Source: Mucidula mucida (lineage: Eukaryota; Basidiomycota; Agaricomycetes; Agaricales; Physalacriaceae). From it: a DNA stretch of 64,000 nt. Made by a program: the position numbers and the translations under genes. Numbering within the stretch: position 1 is the stretch's first letter; each line of letters starts with the position of its first letter. The notes beneath the pieces were generated by a model. It worked only from the letters and a program-made list of their open reading frames with translations, ran no database searches and was not told the origin of the DNA. The DNA lies in the NCBI GenBank assembly GCA_015501055.1, contig JADNYV010000046.1, positions 124,001 to 188,000 on the forward strand, given 5' to 3'. Below are positions 1 through 11,154 of the stretch, piece by piece.

Positions 1-3000
1 GCTTAACTTCATTGACTCATATTCCGACTCGGAAGCTACGCCAGAGGACCCCTCGCATGGCTGGGGATTGGTCGGCGCTTATGCTATAGTGTACTTCATC
101 ATCGCAGGGTGCACTGCCCTGTATTGGGACAAGGCAAAACTGAATCAATCTGTATTTCGCTCTCTAACAGTCGCGCTTCTAGGTGTATACTATGGTTGTC
201 TGCTATCGTGCTGCCCTGTAAGTGCCGTCTGCTTAGTGCCCATCTTAATCTTTGAATCGTTCTGCAGTGTCAGTGTTATTTTCGACAAGTCCATGAGGCT
301 TTCGGCTTCAGTGTCAGAAAGTAAAGGTGGGACGGCCGTGACGTATATGTGAGTTTTATGGAGCTGTAACACTCCGCATCTTATACCTGTAAAGGTCTGT
401 CGACGTCGAGCGCGTCTGTGAAGGCATAGCTTTCTTCCACGAGACCTGGTCTGCGCTTCTTTCTATTGCTGTGGCCGCTGTCGTCCTATGGTTCAAGGCG
501 AGTCGTGCATCTGTCTATCGATATAACAGTAATAAATTGTAACTTTCTCAGGCGACGTTTGCAATGATCCCTCCAATCTGTATCATGATCTTGTTTTTCA
601 TGATCACAAGTTACATCGGCAAGCGTGTAGCAAAAGCACAAAAGCGGTGGATGGAGAGTACCCAAGCTCGTGTGAAAGTGCTCGTGAGTGTAATTCATGA
701 CAATGATCTTTCACGAAACTAACTACATCAGACGTCTATAACATCACAAATGATTCCATTGAAATTCCTCGGCGTAGAATCTGCAGTTCCTAAATGGGTG
801 GAGCCAGTCAGAAATAGGGAAATCGAACAACTCCGACGATTCTAGTACGTCTCGGGACTTCTACGTGTCTTGAGACTGATGAGGACTACAGCTTGAGGTT
901 GGTCATGGTGGGCGTCCTATCTCAAGCGACGGTCAATTTCGCTGGCATCTCCGCTTTGGGCACATACGTGGGAATCACCGACGAGGGTCTTCGGCCCGAG
1001 ACTCTTTTCACAATACTGACGACTCTGGTATGTGAGTGATTGCGTAGTGAATTGTCTTCGCTGACCAGCTCCAGAACCTTGTAACGCTACCCATCAGTAC
1101 GGTCGGAAACTGTTTCCCACTTCTGCTTGCTTCATATGCAAGCATGAAACGGATTGCCGAATTTTTGTAGGTGTGCTTTAACTGGCTGCGATAGGTTTCT
1201 GACACAAACTCAGGTCCCTCGGCGAGAAATCAGTCGTCTACAGTGGTCCAATTGAGGAAAAGAGTGATTCGGACTTCTCGGAGAAGGACGGCTCATCGCT
1301 TCACAAGTCCGACATCGCCGACCCGCTTTCCCTGTCACATGCAACAGTCGCCGTCAGTGAAGGCGGGAAATCATTGTTATCCGATTTCAGCGTGTCATTC
1401 CTTTCAAATGCTCTCAACGTCGTCGTTGGGCATGTAGCAGCAGTAAGCAGCCCATGGAGTCAAGTTCGATCACTGACGCGTCACGCGCTTAGGGGAAAAC
1501 GGTACTCCTAAGAACTCTTCTTGGAGAAAACTTCGTCACCTCCGGTGTATGCGTACGTCCAGAAGGGCGTGTCGCATACGCGCCGCAAGAAGCTTTCGTT
1601 TGGCCTACCACTGTACGGGAAAATATCATTCTTGACAATGCCTTTGAACCTGAGTGGTACGCAACCGTGGTGCAAGCATGTTCTCTCGATGAAGATTTCT
1701 TGCAAATGGCCAACGGTGACATGACAGTCATGACAAGCGGCAGTGGTAGCTCTGTGAGTGGTGGTCAGAAGCAGAGAATTGTACGTTGCCCTCCACATAT
1801 GATTCGAGACCTGTGCTTATGACTATGCAGTCCTTGGCTCGAGCGGTATACGCCCGCAGCGAGATCACTTTGCTTGATGACTGTTTTTCAGCACTGGTAA
1901 CGTTTCCCTACTTTCGCAACATGTGCCGATGTGTAAACGTTTTTGACAGGATGCGCATACTGCAGCGTCGGTATTCTCTGGACTATTCTCCTCAACTGGC
2001 TTATTGTACGGGAAATCTGTTCTCCTCGTAACACACAGTCGTTAGTGTGACATGCCATGATTTCAAGGACATCGCTAATCTTTGATGCAGTGCTCTATCT
2101 TTCATCTGCTGCTCGGATTGTCATACTCGATTCCTGCACCGTTGTGGCTCAGGGTTCGCTACAGGAACTTCGCGACAGTCATCTTGACGTCGCTCGGTAT
2201 GTTGGCAAAGAACATTATGCTGTGGAGGATAATCAGGTGAAGGAAGAGAAAGTCGTTGTCAAACCTGCGACGCCAACGCCATCGAAAGACAAGGAAGCGA
2301 AACCCGCTGAAAAGGCTCCCGAAAAGGATGTTCCGAAAGTTAGTAAATGGGCACCTTACATTTTCTATATCCGGGCGGTAAGCTCTCTTTTGTCATGTAC
2401 GACGTTATGACTGATAAACCAACCGCAGTGCGGGTGGCAAAGGCTGACACTTTGTTTGTCTTGTCTAGTAACGTATACAGCCATGCAGATTGGTCTCCAA
2501 GTGACTCCTAGCATTTCGAGTTCTAGAATGAATACTCAACGCATTGCAGGTACTGCTCAAATATTGGTCTGAAAGCGACTCGACATCCCATGGCCCTTGG
2601 TTGGGAGGCTACGCAGCGTTTACTGTGACGTGCTTCATCACCTCCTTTATTACACTTTATGTCTACGCGCAAAAGACTGCGACGCATGCTTCGCTTGTGA
2701 TCCATGCGCGTCAACTCGCGGCTGTACTCGCAGCGCCTGTCACCTATTTCCAACGGACACCGGTTGCGCAACTGCAGAATCGATGGTCAAGCGACATGTT
2801 CATTGTCGACTTCGCTTTCCCTCGTGCCGTTCAGGATTTCATGTTCACTGCTGTCTATGTTGGTATGTCAAGTCACATCATCTGGAAGTTCTAGACAATG
2901 ACGCGCCTTTACAGTTGGCGCCATCGTTCTCATTCTCATCGCCGTAAGTAAAGAACCGTCGTAAATTGAATGGTTTACTAAACACATTCGACAGGTACCC

Positions 3001-4611
3001 TGGCTGGCGATATCGATTCCCTTCTTAGCCGTTATATACTACTGTCTTCAAAGGGTTTATCTGGCACGTATCCTCGTCTCCTGACAAGTACGGCACTAAC
3101 GAAGGCTTCAGGCGACTTCACGTCAGCTCCAGCAATTGACGATGAGCTCGAAAACGCCGATCTATACGGCTTTTACCAGCACTCTGACAGGTCTCGTCAC
3201 CATTCGTGCTTTCCGAGCTGAGAAGCTCTTCAAGGATATGAGTTTACATCATCTCGATCGTGCGCAAGTGCCCATGTATTACAGATACGCAGGCATCCGA
3301 TTCTTGTCTGTTTTTCCTCTTCTCAGGTACCCCAAATCTGATACCTTTTTATAGACGCACATCTCTGAACTTCTTGACGGCCTTCCTAGCAGTTGCAATT
3401 GCAGCTTTGGCTGTTGGACTTCGCACTTCGACGTCTGGTGGATATCTTGGAGTTGCTCTCTCGCAGCTTGTCGGACTTTCTCAGACATTGATCAACCTCC
3501 TCTTGGCGTATACGCGTGTCGAGAACGGCTTGGTTTCCATTGAGCGGATCTTCGAGCTGGATCGTCTTGAATCTGAGGGTGGTGACGAGAGTCTGACGAA
3601 GGCTCCAAGTCCCGAATGGCCCTCTCAAGGAGCAATTGAGTTCCGGAACGTCAATCTCAGATATGGGTTAGTGAATAACTCTAATTGACGAATATGAACG
3701 TATCTCAATGTTCTTTACAGGGACGACTTACCGCCCGTACTGAAAAATCTAACCTTCTCACTTAAGGGTGGCGAAAAGTTAGGGATATGTGGTCGCACAG
3801 GGTATGTATGTAACTGGTGCAGCGCATACAAAATAATGACATTCCTTACAGGAGCGGCAAGAGCAGCACCGTGTTTGCGCTATTGAAGGGCCTCGGTCAT
3901 TCGGAGCTTTGCACGGGTTCAATCCTCATTGATGGGGTCGACATCCGGACAATACCAATAGCAACCTTACGCTCCGCCATTAGGTGTGCATAGTCCAAGA
4001 GCGCCAAGCTGTACTCACACATTTTTAGCACCGTATCCCAAGCTCCGTTCCTACTCTACACTTCGATGCGGGATAACCTCACCCTTGGATGCTCGTCAGA
4101 GGTCACAGACGATCAGATCTGGGATGCACTGAAGCTCGTGGGAATGGACACCTCCGTCGGTGCACTCGACGACAAACTAGAGACTGTCATTCAAGCAGAC
4201 GGTTCGGAGTTTTCCGCTGGAGAGGTTTGTTTGTCTTTCTCTTCGTCGCTCAATTGTATCCTAATTACCTTCAGCGGCAACTACTATGTATAGCTAGAGT
4301 GCTGTTACAAAAACGCAAAATTGTCGTTCTTGACGAAGCGTCATCGAGGTGAGGCGTATTCAATAGCATGAAACCGATAGTAGCTAATTCAATATAGTAT
4401 GGATTCTACGACAGACAAGCGCTTGTTGGATGTACTTTCGACTAATCTGCGCGACGTTACAGTGATATCAGTTGCACATCGCATATCCACGATTGTCGAT
4501 TATGATCAAGTGATGGTTATGGACAACGGAAGTGTCGTAGAAAGCGGGGCCCCTGCTACTCTCCTTAAAACTGCCGACTCGCTGTTCGGCGCGTTGTACG
4601 AAAAGCAGTGA
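1..4611 (+). CDS. ABC transporter, ABCC/MRP type (5' partial)
   Basis: Full-type ABC exporter whose 5' end lies outside the window; the reading frame enters at base 2. The order is membrane domain, NBD1, linker, membrane domain, NBD2, interrupted by many introns of about 50 nt. NBD1 (about 1390-2100) has Walker A GHVAAGKT, split by an intron before GKT, then Q-loop YAPQEAF, signature VSGGQKQR and Walker B ITLLDDCFSAL. A Lys/Glu/Pro-rich linker follows (about 2230-2340). NBD2 (about 3640-4600) has Walker A GRTGSGKSS, signature FSAGERQLL, Walker B IVVLDEASS and H-loop VAHR. This asymmetric pair of NBDs is usual for the ABCC subfamily (drug, conjugate or vacuolar export). The substrate cannot be read from sequence. 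It is the nearest transporter to the siderophore synthetase, but three genes lie between, so a siderophore role is only speculation. The stop is TGA at 4609-4611. Confidence 0.9.
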
Positions 4612-4913
4612 ACGCTGCTGCAGGCGATATGATATCTACATTAAAAAAAAAAAAGAGAACGATTCTTGCCTCATTTAATATACTCCTACCGTTCATTGGT
4701 TTCAAGACTGTTGTCAGTGATCGAGAAGGGCTGAGGCCTGACTCGGCCTGAGCGTTTGAAGTTGGTTTGAAGAGCAGAGTTCCATGAACTTATTCAAGTA
4801 AGCACGACCTTATCATCCAGGCATGAGGTCCGACATGATTCCGACTCTCTGAAGTGGTTGACGTAAGTCGAATTCGAAGCCACTGCCCATACTATCCATA
4901 AATCGCTTCTACA
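4612..4913. other. 3' intergenic stretch, convergent genes
   Basis: This stretch separates the stop codons of the ABC transporter (+) and the Yippee gene (-). It has an A-rich run near 4642-4655 and otherwise nothing I can recognise. It probably holds both 3' UTRs and polyadenylation sites. Confidence 0.5.
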
Positions 4914-5489
4914 TTAAATTGCAGGTCGTATGAACGATATCCTGTCATTAGCTAGCATATGGTCCTCCCCATCATCTAAGGACCACTGATTCTCCTTGAT
5001 CAGTTTCTCGCGTTCCAGCAGATACTTTCCCTCTTTGTACTTCTGCGAGAAATCTGCTGCCTTGTGATAGAACCAGCCTAATCTGTCGTTGCAACCGACG
5101 CAGAAAACGTCTTGAACAGTATGCGTTCCCGTTCTATAAATGACTGAGACGAGAGATCCAGTGAAAGAGACGTATAACTACAGCAAAGCGCGTTCCTCTT
5201 TCCGTCCAAGTTTGACGTTGGTTGCAGAGTAAATGAGACTACCAAAGAAATCAGGATCCAGGATCAAATGATAGGGTAGAGCAATTGACTATCCACGGCC
5301 ATCGCGCCCCGAGAATGCCTTGCTAATAAGTTCGTCCTGAAGGGCCTGGCCAATAAAAGGTGAGCTAGTGGGCGACTTGAAGACTAGATAACGAACAATG
5401 ACGCAAGAGCATTTCGAACACGAATAGACGGGATGACCCGCATATGACTGTACCACTTGAGTCTTAGTATCTGCTGAGGGTAACGACAT
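4914..5489 (-). CDS. Yippee-like zinc-binding protein
   Basis: Small single-domain Yippee protein of about 130 residues in four exons. It starts MSLPSADTKTQ at 5489. The first zinc-ligand pair is YSCSKC, then DELISKAFSGRDGRGY, SATNVKLGRKEE and GTHTVQDVFCVGC with the second Cys pair, then DRLGWFYHKAADFSQKYKEG and KYLLEREK, the hallmark C-terminal block. Intron 5346-5396 removes 51 nt (in frame, so the raw frame reads through it). Two more short introns join GRGY to LIYSATN and ALL to TGTHT. The fold is a beta-tent zinc module related to cereblon and Mis18. Fungal members are conserved but poorly characterised. The stop TAA is 4914-4916. The family is clear from the motifs; the cellular role is unknown. 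Confidence 0.88.
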
Positions 5490-5827
5490 TTATAAGGAAG
5501 GTACAACAAAGAGAGGCGCCTCGTTGCCTTCTTGTTGTGGCGCACAGCGATCCCTCAGGTGACCGAATGGGGTTATATGTGTTCCCATGCCTCGGAGCAC
5601 GGACCGATTCGCCCGTTCATGGCTTTCGCTTGAGGCACACAAAATTGCACAAGTATTTGCGGAGATGTTCATAAAAGAACTACAACGATACATGGAGATG
5701 ACCGAGAACAAGATGCAAAGATAGGGAAAGCGTTACTTGTGTCATTGTCATTCGCCAGCGAATAATCCATGTCGTGAAAATGTATATGTTCGCAGAACAC
5801 ACACTCTTGGGCGCTCAGCGCATGCTT
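5490..5827. other. Intergenic, upstream of Yippee gene
   Basis: About 340 nt between the Yippee start codon and the stop of the next minus-strand gene. It must hold the Yippee promoter and the 3' UTR of the secreted-protein gene. Open frames here have no recognisable domain and poor codon character. I see no clear motif. Confidence 0.45.
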
Positions 5828-8010
5828 TCAAAGAGTTGGTCGGTAATTAGACCTTGCGCAGGTAAGTGCGACCACGGATGCCAATAGTGCTGTAAGCCCC
5901 GTCCGCACTGGTCGAGACTGATACGGTTGCAACGATGGCCCCGACGCACTGAAAGGACTATCGGTAAAGCTTCCCTCGCTGCCAGATACTACAGCAGTAG
6001 GTATCGCTCCGCCAAATGTTGCAGATGGGCCTTGTTCGAACCCTGTATGGATGGCGTCAACTTGGGCGCCCGAGAGCAGACGAGCCTTACCTGAAGCTGA
6101 GTTGGATCCGTCACCGCCGAAGCCTCCACCCTCACCACCAAATGCGCCGCCGCTTGATGGAAACGCGCCGCCTTCAGATGACCAACCGTCTTGGCCAGTG
6201 CCCGAGGGTGCAGCTCCTTCGCCACCAAATGATGCTGATGAGGACTCAGAGCCCTCTCCCCCGAATGGAGTGGACGAGTTGGTGCTTCCTTCGTCACCAA
6301 AGGGAGACGAAGAGTTGGAGCTCCCTTCGGAGGCGAAGGGAGGTCCTGAGCAAGAACCGGAAGCGCTTTCTCCATCAGATGTACCAGTCGAAGTGCCTGT
6401 AGCGGACGGGCTCTCTCCACTGAACGTCGCACTTGGGAACGAATTAGAGGCCGCAGCGGTTCCGATAGTTCCTCCGGCAAGGTCAGAAGAATACGAGCCA
6501 TCAGACGAGTCTGAGCCACTAGTAGAACCATTGCTGGCAGCTATGTGGGTGGAGGATTCAGGGAACGATGCTGCTGTGCTCAGCGATCCGGACGGCGAAC
6601 CTTGCGACGGGAGTGATGTCGAATTGCCTCCACCGAAACCTCCAGACGTAGTAGAATTAGAGCCTGACCCTCCCTCCCCGCTAAATGTGCCGTTACCAGA
6701 GCCCTGAGGTCCACCATGTCCACAGGACTTGGTAGAGTTCAAGCCAGGGAATCCTCCGCTACTGGAGTCGGACGAGGACGTGGCTTCCGGGCCTGTGCCG
6801 CTGAATGTGGCGGTCGACCCTTGAGAGGAACGAGAGATACTGACAGTCTCTCCAGTAGACTCTGTGGTGTAGGTGTATGATCCCGATGTATCGTCAGAGA
6901 CAGAGCTGGAGGGAACGTCTGATGATGCCGCGAAGGCTGCAACTGTGCCCGAAGATGACGCAGCGTCATCGATCATAGCAGAAATTGTGATACTCGCGAT
7001 GGTCCAGGTCTTTCCGTTGTCGTTTGTGACCATGTCGGAGGCTTCGACGCCAGAACCAACACCAAGCGTGGAAGAAAAGTCTGCATCGGCTTCCATGAGG
7101 ATGATGGTCGTGTTCGTGTAGTACTAGGACGATTCATTAGCAATGTAGGAAATGAATGACGCGGAACAACAACTTACTTGAGGGGAGGTCGAACCGGTGC
7201 AGTCGGACTGACATTCTGTGCCAGTACCCCAACCGCCGTTGTACAAAGGACCATCGTCTGCGCGATCGGTCAACAAATGCTTTACAGAATATCCTAAGCG
7301 TACTTACAACTCTCAAGGGTAGAGATGACTTCGCCGTTTACTGTGACTGTTTGCGTCCATGTAACTTGATCATCCCCAAGCTATGAGAGATTTAGAAAAA
7401 TCCCACAACGTAATCTTAAAAGTCCTACCTTGTAGTTGATGATGATATCAGTGTTGGCATCCACGGGAACCATGTCCCCGTTTAATTGAGTAGTGGCGCC
7501 GTCAACGACTCTGAAGTACTCGTGAGCATGTTCTACGAGGCGAAAACGCTGCGGCCATGACGTACCCAAAGTAGCTTGCCATAACACACCATTGATCTGA
7601 ACTCGCGCCACAGCTGTAGAACAGTTAGAAGCTATGAGCGACGTGTTCAATCGAGACGCACTATCCGCTCTGGTCAGCAGTGGAATCAGCACCAGACTGA
7701 ATCAATCCACTCGTGCTGTTACTGATACCTAGAAAGGCGCATGTCAGGAAGTGTTACATACAGGAGCGGCTGCGTGCAGACCTGGCCAGAGGAACAAGTA
7801 ACTAATTCGTCGCGTTAGTTTTCCATTGTTTGAAGACTAAGCACGACGAAAAACACACTTCTGTGGGTTTGAAGGAGGCGTTCCCGGATTGAAAGTAGTA
7901 GTCGCCTCAATGATGGCTGAGTTGGTCGGCCCAAGAGAATAGGCTGGACCCCAAGAGTCGCCCATGACGGTCAACGCCAGGGACAACGAGAGAATAGCGA
8001 GTGAGATCAT
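5828..8010 (-). CDS. Secreted Ser/Gly-rich protein with possible GPI anchor
   Basis: I place the start at 8010 because the N-terminus then becomes a clean signal peptide (MISLAILSLSLALTVMG). The mature N-terminal domain is spread over about six small exons. It contains SLGPTNSAIIEATTTFNPGT, YLFLWPGLHAAAP, VARVQINGVLWQ, DIIINYKLGDDQVTWTQTV and YNGGWGTGTECQSDC. It then joins the long last exon (frame open 5828-7096) at YYTNTTIILMEADADF. I know this kind of domain from many basidiomycete secretomes but cannot give it a function. The C-terminal 300 residues are a low-complexity Ser/Gly/Thr region with imperfect repeats of the form GGEGS-ESSSASF. It ends in a hydrophobic stretch (TALLASVVALTCA), which suggests a GPI anchor. 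It is probably a cell-wall or surface protein. Exon joins in the 5' half were inferred by eye. Confidence 0.75.
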
Positions 8011-8577
8011 TGCCCGTAGGGAGAAGGGAATGTGGGCCAAGGGAATGCGAAGTTGGAAACACAGAAACAGAGAGAGAAGGAAAGGCTTGTGTGGATACGT
8101 GAACCACTCAGAGAGCATTTATAGTCTGCAGATTCCACTTTTAGAGACAGGCCGCCGCGTCACCGTGCAAACCCTTGTTGGAGACAAGAAATGTTCGTCG
8201 GAAAATACTGCCCCACCATTGTGATGCGTTGCAATTGAGAATCCAGTCTAAAGGTGCTCATAGGTATCAGAAAGTTGTGGCGCTTTAGTCACACCGAGAA
8301 AGACAAGGGTGTCGGCATGTATGTAGAATTAGTGTTGAAATTCTCCCAAGATTCTGTAGTTCATGTTGAGTTCATGTCAGTTACAGAGAATTGACACGCG
8401 TCACGGTCGCCTGAACTGCGCTGTCACCATCCCAGGCGCGCGAGAGTGCGCAGCACAGAGTCGCGCACGTTGCCATGGCGCAAGTATCGATATTCAGCCG
8501 ACAAGGAGTCTGGTACTGGTCTGGTGCAAAAGAGCCGAGCGGTGATCGGGGAGCTGCCGGAAAGTGCCGGTCCTACC
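8011..8577. promoter_or_regulatory. Divergent promoter: secreted protein / COX11
   Basis: This intergenic region lies between two divergently transcribed genes. A TATA-like box for the minus-strand secreted gene reads TATAAAT on the minus strand (8117-8123), about 110 nt before its ATG. I found no convincing TATA for COX11, as expected for a housekeeping mitochondrial gene. Nothing else was recognised. Confidence 0.45.
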
Positions 8578-9512
8578 ATGCCCCTTGTCACTGGCCAACG
8601 ACTGGCCTCCATGTTTGCTCGTCCTTATCTTAGAACCAAATGCCTACCACCAAATGTGTGGCGGCGAATGTCGACCGTCCCTCCACAGCCTCGCCGGCGT
8701 GTCCCCAATGCTCAGGAGATGGCGGAATTCCACCGTCGAAAGAATAATAGTTTCCTCCTGTACACCTCTGCTGTCGTGAGCATAAGACTTGCCTGTATAT
8801 CCCACGTTAAGACCTCTTTCCGAAGATAGTGGTAGCCCTTGGCGCGTCCTACGCTGCTGTGCCATTGTACCGCATGTTCTGTGCTGCGACGGGCTTTGCT
8901 GGGACACCAAAAGTCGGCAATGGGCGCTTTGAAGCCGACCGTCTTGTTGCGGTTGAAGGCGCGCGCCGCATCAAGGTCCATTTCAACGCGGACAGATCGG
9001 AACAACTGCCATGGACTTTCAAGCCCCAACAGAAGATCGTCAACGTTCTCCCAGGCGAAACTAGTTTGGCATTTTACACTGCTAAAAACACGTCCGACAA
9101 GGACATCATTGGTATTGCGACATACAACGTTACACCGGATCGAGTCAGTAAACCCAATCCACCACCAGCTGTTGGCTGACGTCCTACAGGTAGCACCGTA
9201 CTTTTCCAAGGTGGAATGCTTTTGCTTCGAGGAGCAAAGGCTTTTAGCAGGCGAAGAGGTCGACATGCCTTTGCTATTCTTCATTGACAAGGATATGCTC
9301 GACGACCCCTCATGTAGAGATGTTGAGGACGTCGTGCTGTCGTACACCTTCTTCCGGTATGCATCTTTCCAACATGTTCCACTTTGTCTTGAACTTGTGC
9401 TAGTGCGCGGCGAAATCAGCGTGGACAGCTTGAACCTGACGCGCAGGAGGACGTGATCCAGAAGTCTTTGGGCTTCGACGAGTACGAACATGCGCCAAAG
9501 GCCGAAAAATAG
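8578..9512 (+). CDS. COX11: Cytochrome c oxidase assembly protein COX11
   Basis: Inner-membrane copper chaperone that delivers copper to the CuB site of Cox1. Four exons, with introns 8776-8825, 9144-9189 and one near 9357-9405. The start at 8578 (context ACCATGC) gives an Arg-rich mitochondrial presequence. Then come the matrix segment EMAEFHRRKNNSFLLYTSAV and the membrane span IVVALGASYAAVPLYRMFC. The CtaG/Cox11 beta domain follows, with PWTFKPQQ, PGETSLAFYTAKN, ATYNVTPD and the copper-binding motif KVECFCFEEQ. It ends PLLFFIDKDM, DVVLSYTFF and a charged tail to TAG at 9510. Length and motif order match the family throughout. An upstream in-frame ATG at 8446 would add 44 residues but makes a worse presequence. 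Confidence 0.95.
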
Positions 9513-9830
9513 AATATGTTTACGCTTCACGACTAATTGACGTATTTCTCGGGACGCTGGGATCTTTATACGACTTGAAAAGAAGAAAGCAGTTCGCCAT
9601 TTGTATCAATGCGATACTCGTGTTCCTTCGTGCTAATGGGACCGAGAACTATGAAGCACTGCGATCTCCACCTGTCCATTCACGTTTACCGATGACCTTC
9701 ATGCTCTTGGCCTTCAGTTCCGGCATGGTAGGGTGGTCGAGACCATGGTCAAGCTGACTGTCCGGAATTCCAGTGTTTCAAGCCTTCAATTATGTACTCG
9801 GTCTTTTACGGCCTATGTCGCATACGCCTT
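9513..9830. other. Intergenic, 3' of COX11
   Basis: Holds the COX11 3' UTR. On the minus strand, around 9670-9760, there is a short coding-like stretch (HPTMPELKAKSMKV) that I could not extend or identify. It may be chance or a decayed exon. Nothing else is visible up to the element's target duplication at 9831. Confidence 0.4.
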
Positions 9831-9839
9831 GATCTCACA

Positions 9840-9985
9840 TAGCCAGGTAACCTGACCTACTAGTATGAGCAAGCGTCGATACAGTAGGCCAGGTAAATCT
9901 GAGTTTAAATTTGGCGTGAACATGTCGTTGGAAATTCGCAGAGATCGGTCCGACTTCCTATATGCCGTATAAGGAAATAAATTCT
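9840..9985 (+). repeat. Left terminal inverted repeat, 146 bp
   Basis: The reverse complement of 10574-10719, with no mismatch found by eye. It is preceded by the 9-bp target duplication copy at 9831-9839. Confidence 0.92.
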
Positions 9986-10014
9986 TTCCGCAAATTCTAA
10001 CGTCTCGCAGCGGA

Positions 10015-10176
10015 CTTGTTTGTGGTGTTCACACTTCCCTCCGAGGTCCCAATTGACAAGAGTACGTATATTACACTGAACGTCAACTATATACTGATGA
10101 AAACTTCACTAGATGTCCCTCTGGGATGCACTCCAACCCCAGGCAATGTAGCATGTTATATACTACGCATCCACGA
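10015..10176 (+). pseudogene. Possible captured exon pair inside the MULE
   Basis: Within the element a coding-like stretch DLFVVFTLPSEVPIDK follows an acceptor-like CGCAG near 10012. It meets a donor-like GTACGT near 10062 and an acceptor CACTAG near 10113, then continues MSLWDALQPQAM and stops. This exon-intron-exon look suggests a fragment of a host gene picked up by the element (Pack-MULE style). The source gene was not recognised and the stretch is too short to be functional. Confidence 0.35.
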
Positions 10177-10573
10177 GCATCGCCGACTTCCAATTGCGCG
10201 TGTTGATGCCAACGACGTCCCAAACTAGCTGTCCCCCAGCCTCTTCGCTGATCCCCTCTCAGCTAGCAGTCTTGTAGACGGTGTGAACCCAGTTTTCAAT
10301 GATACTGTGACATTCCAGAGGGTTGGCAGAGTTGGAGAACTGATTTGAGATGGATCAGATGGACAAGTCTCGTCGGGAACGGCAGCATAGCGTGTTAATC
10401 AGCGTATCAAGCTACCGGTGGACAAATGGAAAATTCAACGCGGCATAACGGGGGTTTGAAGTCATTACTTACCTGGAATATATTGTTTACATGCACAAAG
10501 TTATTCTGGCATGCTTATGCATACTGGGCGCGACCTGGATGCTGCTACGACGAACGTTGCCTTTTAAGACTGC

Positions 10574-10719
10574 AGAATTTATTTCCTTATACGGCATATA
10601 GGAAGTCGGACCGATCTCTGCGAATTTCCAACGACATGTTCACGCCAAATTTAAACTCAGATTTACCTGGCCTACTGTATCGACGCTTGCTCATACTAGT
10701 AGGTCAGGTTACCTGGCTA
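10574..10719 (-). repeat. Right terminal inverted repeat, 146 bp
   Basis: Inverted copy of 9840-9985. It is followed directly by the second target duplication copy, GATCTCACA, at 10720-10728. Confidence 0.92.
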
Positions 10720-11032
10720 GATCTCACAATGCAATGCCATTATGAGAACTCGCGTGTAAGCCCGGTGAAAGTTCAATAGCATTTGAACTTCAAGGAAGTA
10801 TTCCAGGCAGCGACTCTAACTCATTAGATATATTATACATCGTACGTGGGAGCAACATTTGAGCAAATCCATAGAGGGCGGCTCCGAAATGAAGACTTTT
10901 GTGCCCGGATGCTGGCGCTTCTATGATGCGTCATGCATACATATGGCGCTCGAATTGACCGTCCCAAGAGGGCGGAACGACCATGAGGGTCTCCCAGAAC
11001 CGAAGACATCCGAAGTCGCTATTTGATTAGAT

Positions 11033-11078
11033 TCGGATAAGATTTTTTTAATCTGATAGACCCTGGCTAATCTGATAA
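11033..11078 (+). promoter_or_regulatory. Cluster of three GATA-factor sites before the NRPS
   Basis: Three sites in 46 bp: TCGGATAA (11033-11040), ATCTGATAG (11051-11059) and ATCTGATAA (11070-11078). The last matches exactly the ATCWGATAA consensus known for iron-responsive GATA repressors of the SreA/Urbs1/Sfu1 family, and the second differs only in the last base. They lie 77-122 nt upstream of the ATG of the siderophore synthetase, where a repressor would act. Iron-dependent repression of this gene is the inference. Confidence 0.72.
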
Positions 11079-11154
11079 ATCAAGAAGCATCGGGATCCGT
11101 TTCGCTCTCCCAAAAACCCTCTCATCGTAACACGTCTCGGACTCCAGATACTTT

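Larger units (their letters stand above)
9840..10719. mobile_element. Non-autonomous Mutator-like element, 880 bp
   Basis: Bounded by two 146-bp inverted repeats that I read as identical base for base (9840-9985 and 10574-10719, outer end TAGCCAGGTAACCTGACC). The flanking target duplication is GATCTCACA, present at 9831-9839 and 10720-10728. Long terminal inverted repeats plus a 9-bp duplication are the mark of Mutator-like (MULE) transposons. No transposase is present in the 588-bp interior, so it must have been moved in trans. The identity of the arms suggests recent insertion or gene conversion. It sits about 430 bp upstream of the siderophore synthetase start. Confidence 0.88.

Noticed and set aside
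5989..6707. Long open frames on both strands opposite the secreted protein
   Set aside because: These are shadows of the biased Ser/Gly/Glu codon use in the real minus-strand exon. They have no start context, splice logic or domain.
8712..9530. 272-codon minus-strand frame across COX11
   Set aside because: It is antisense to a clear COX11 gene, has no domain, and its composition reflects the complement of coding sequence.
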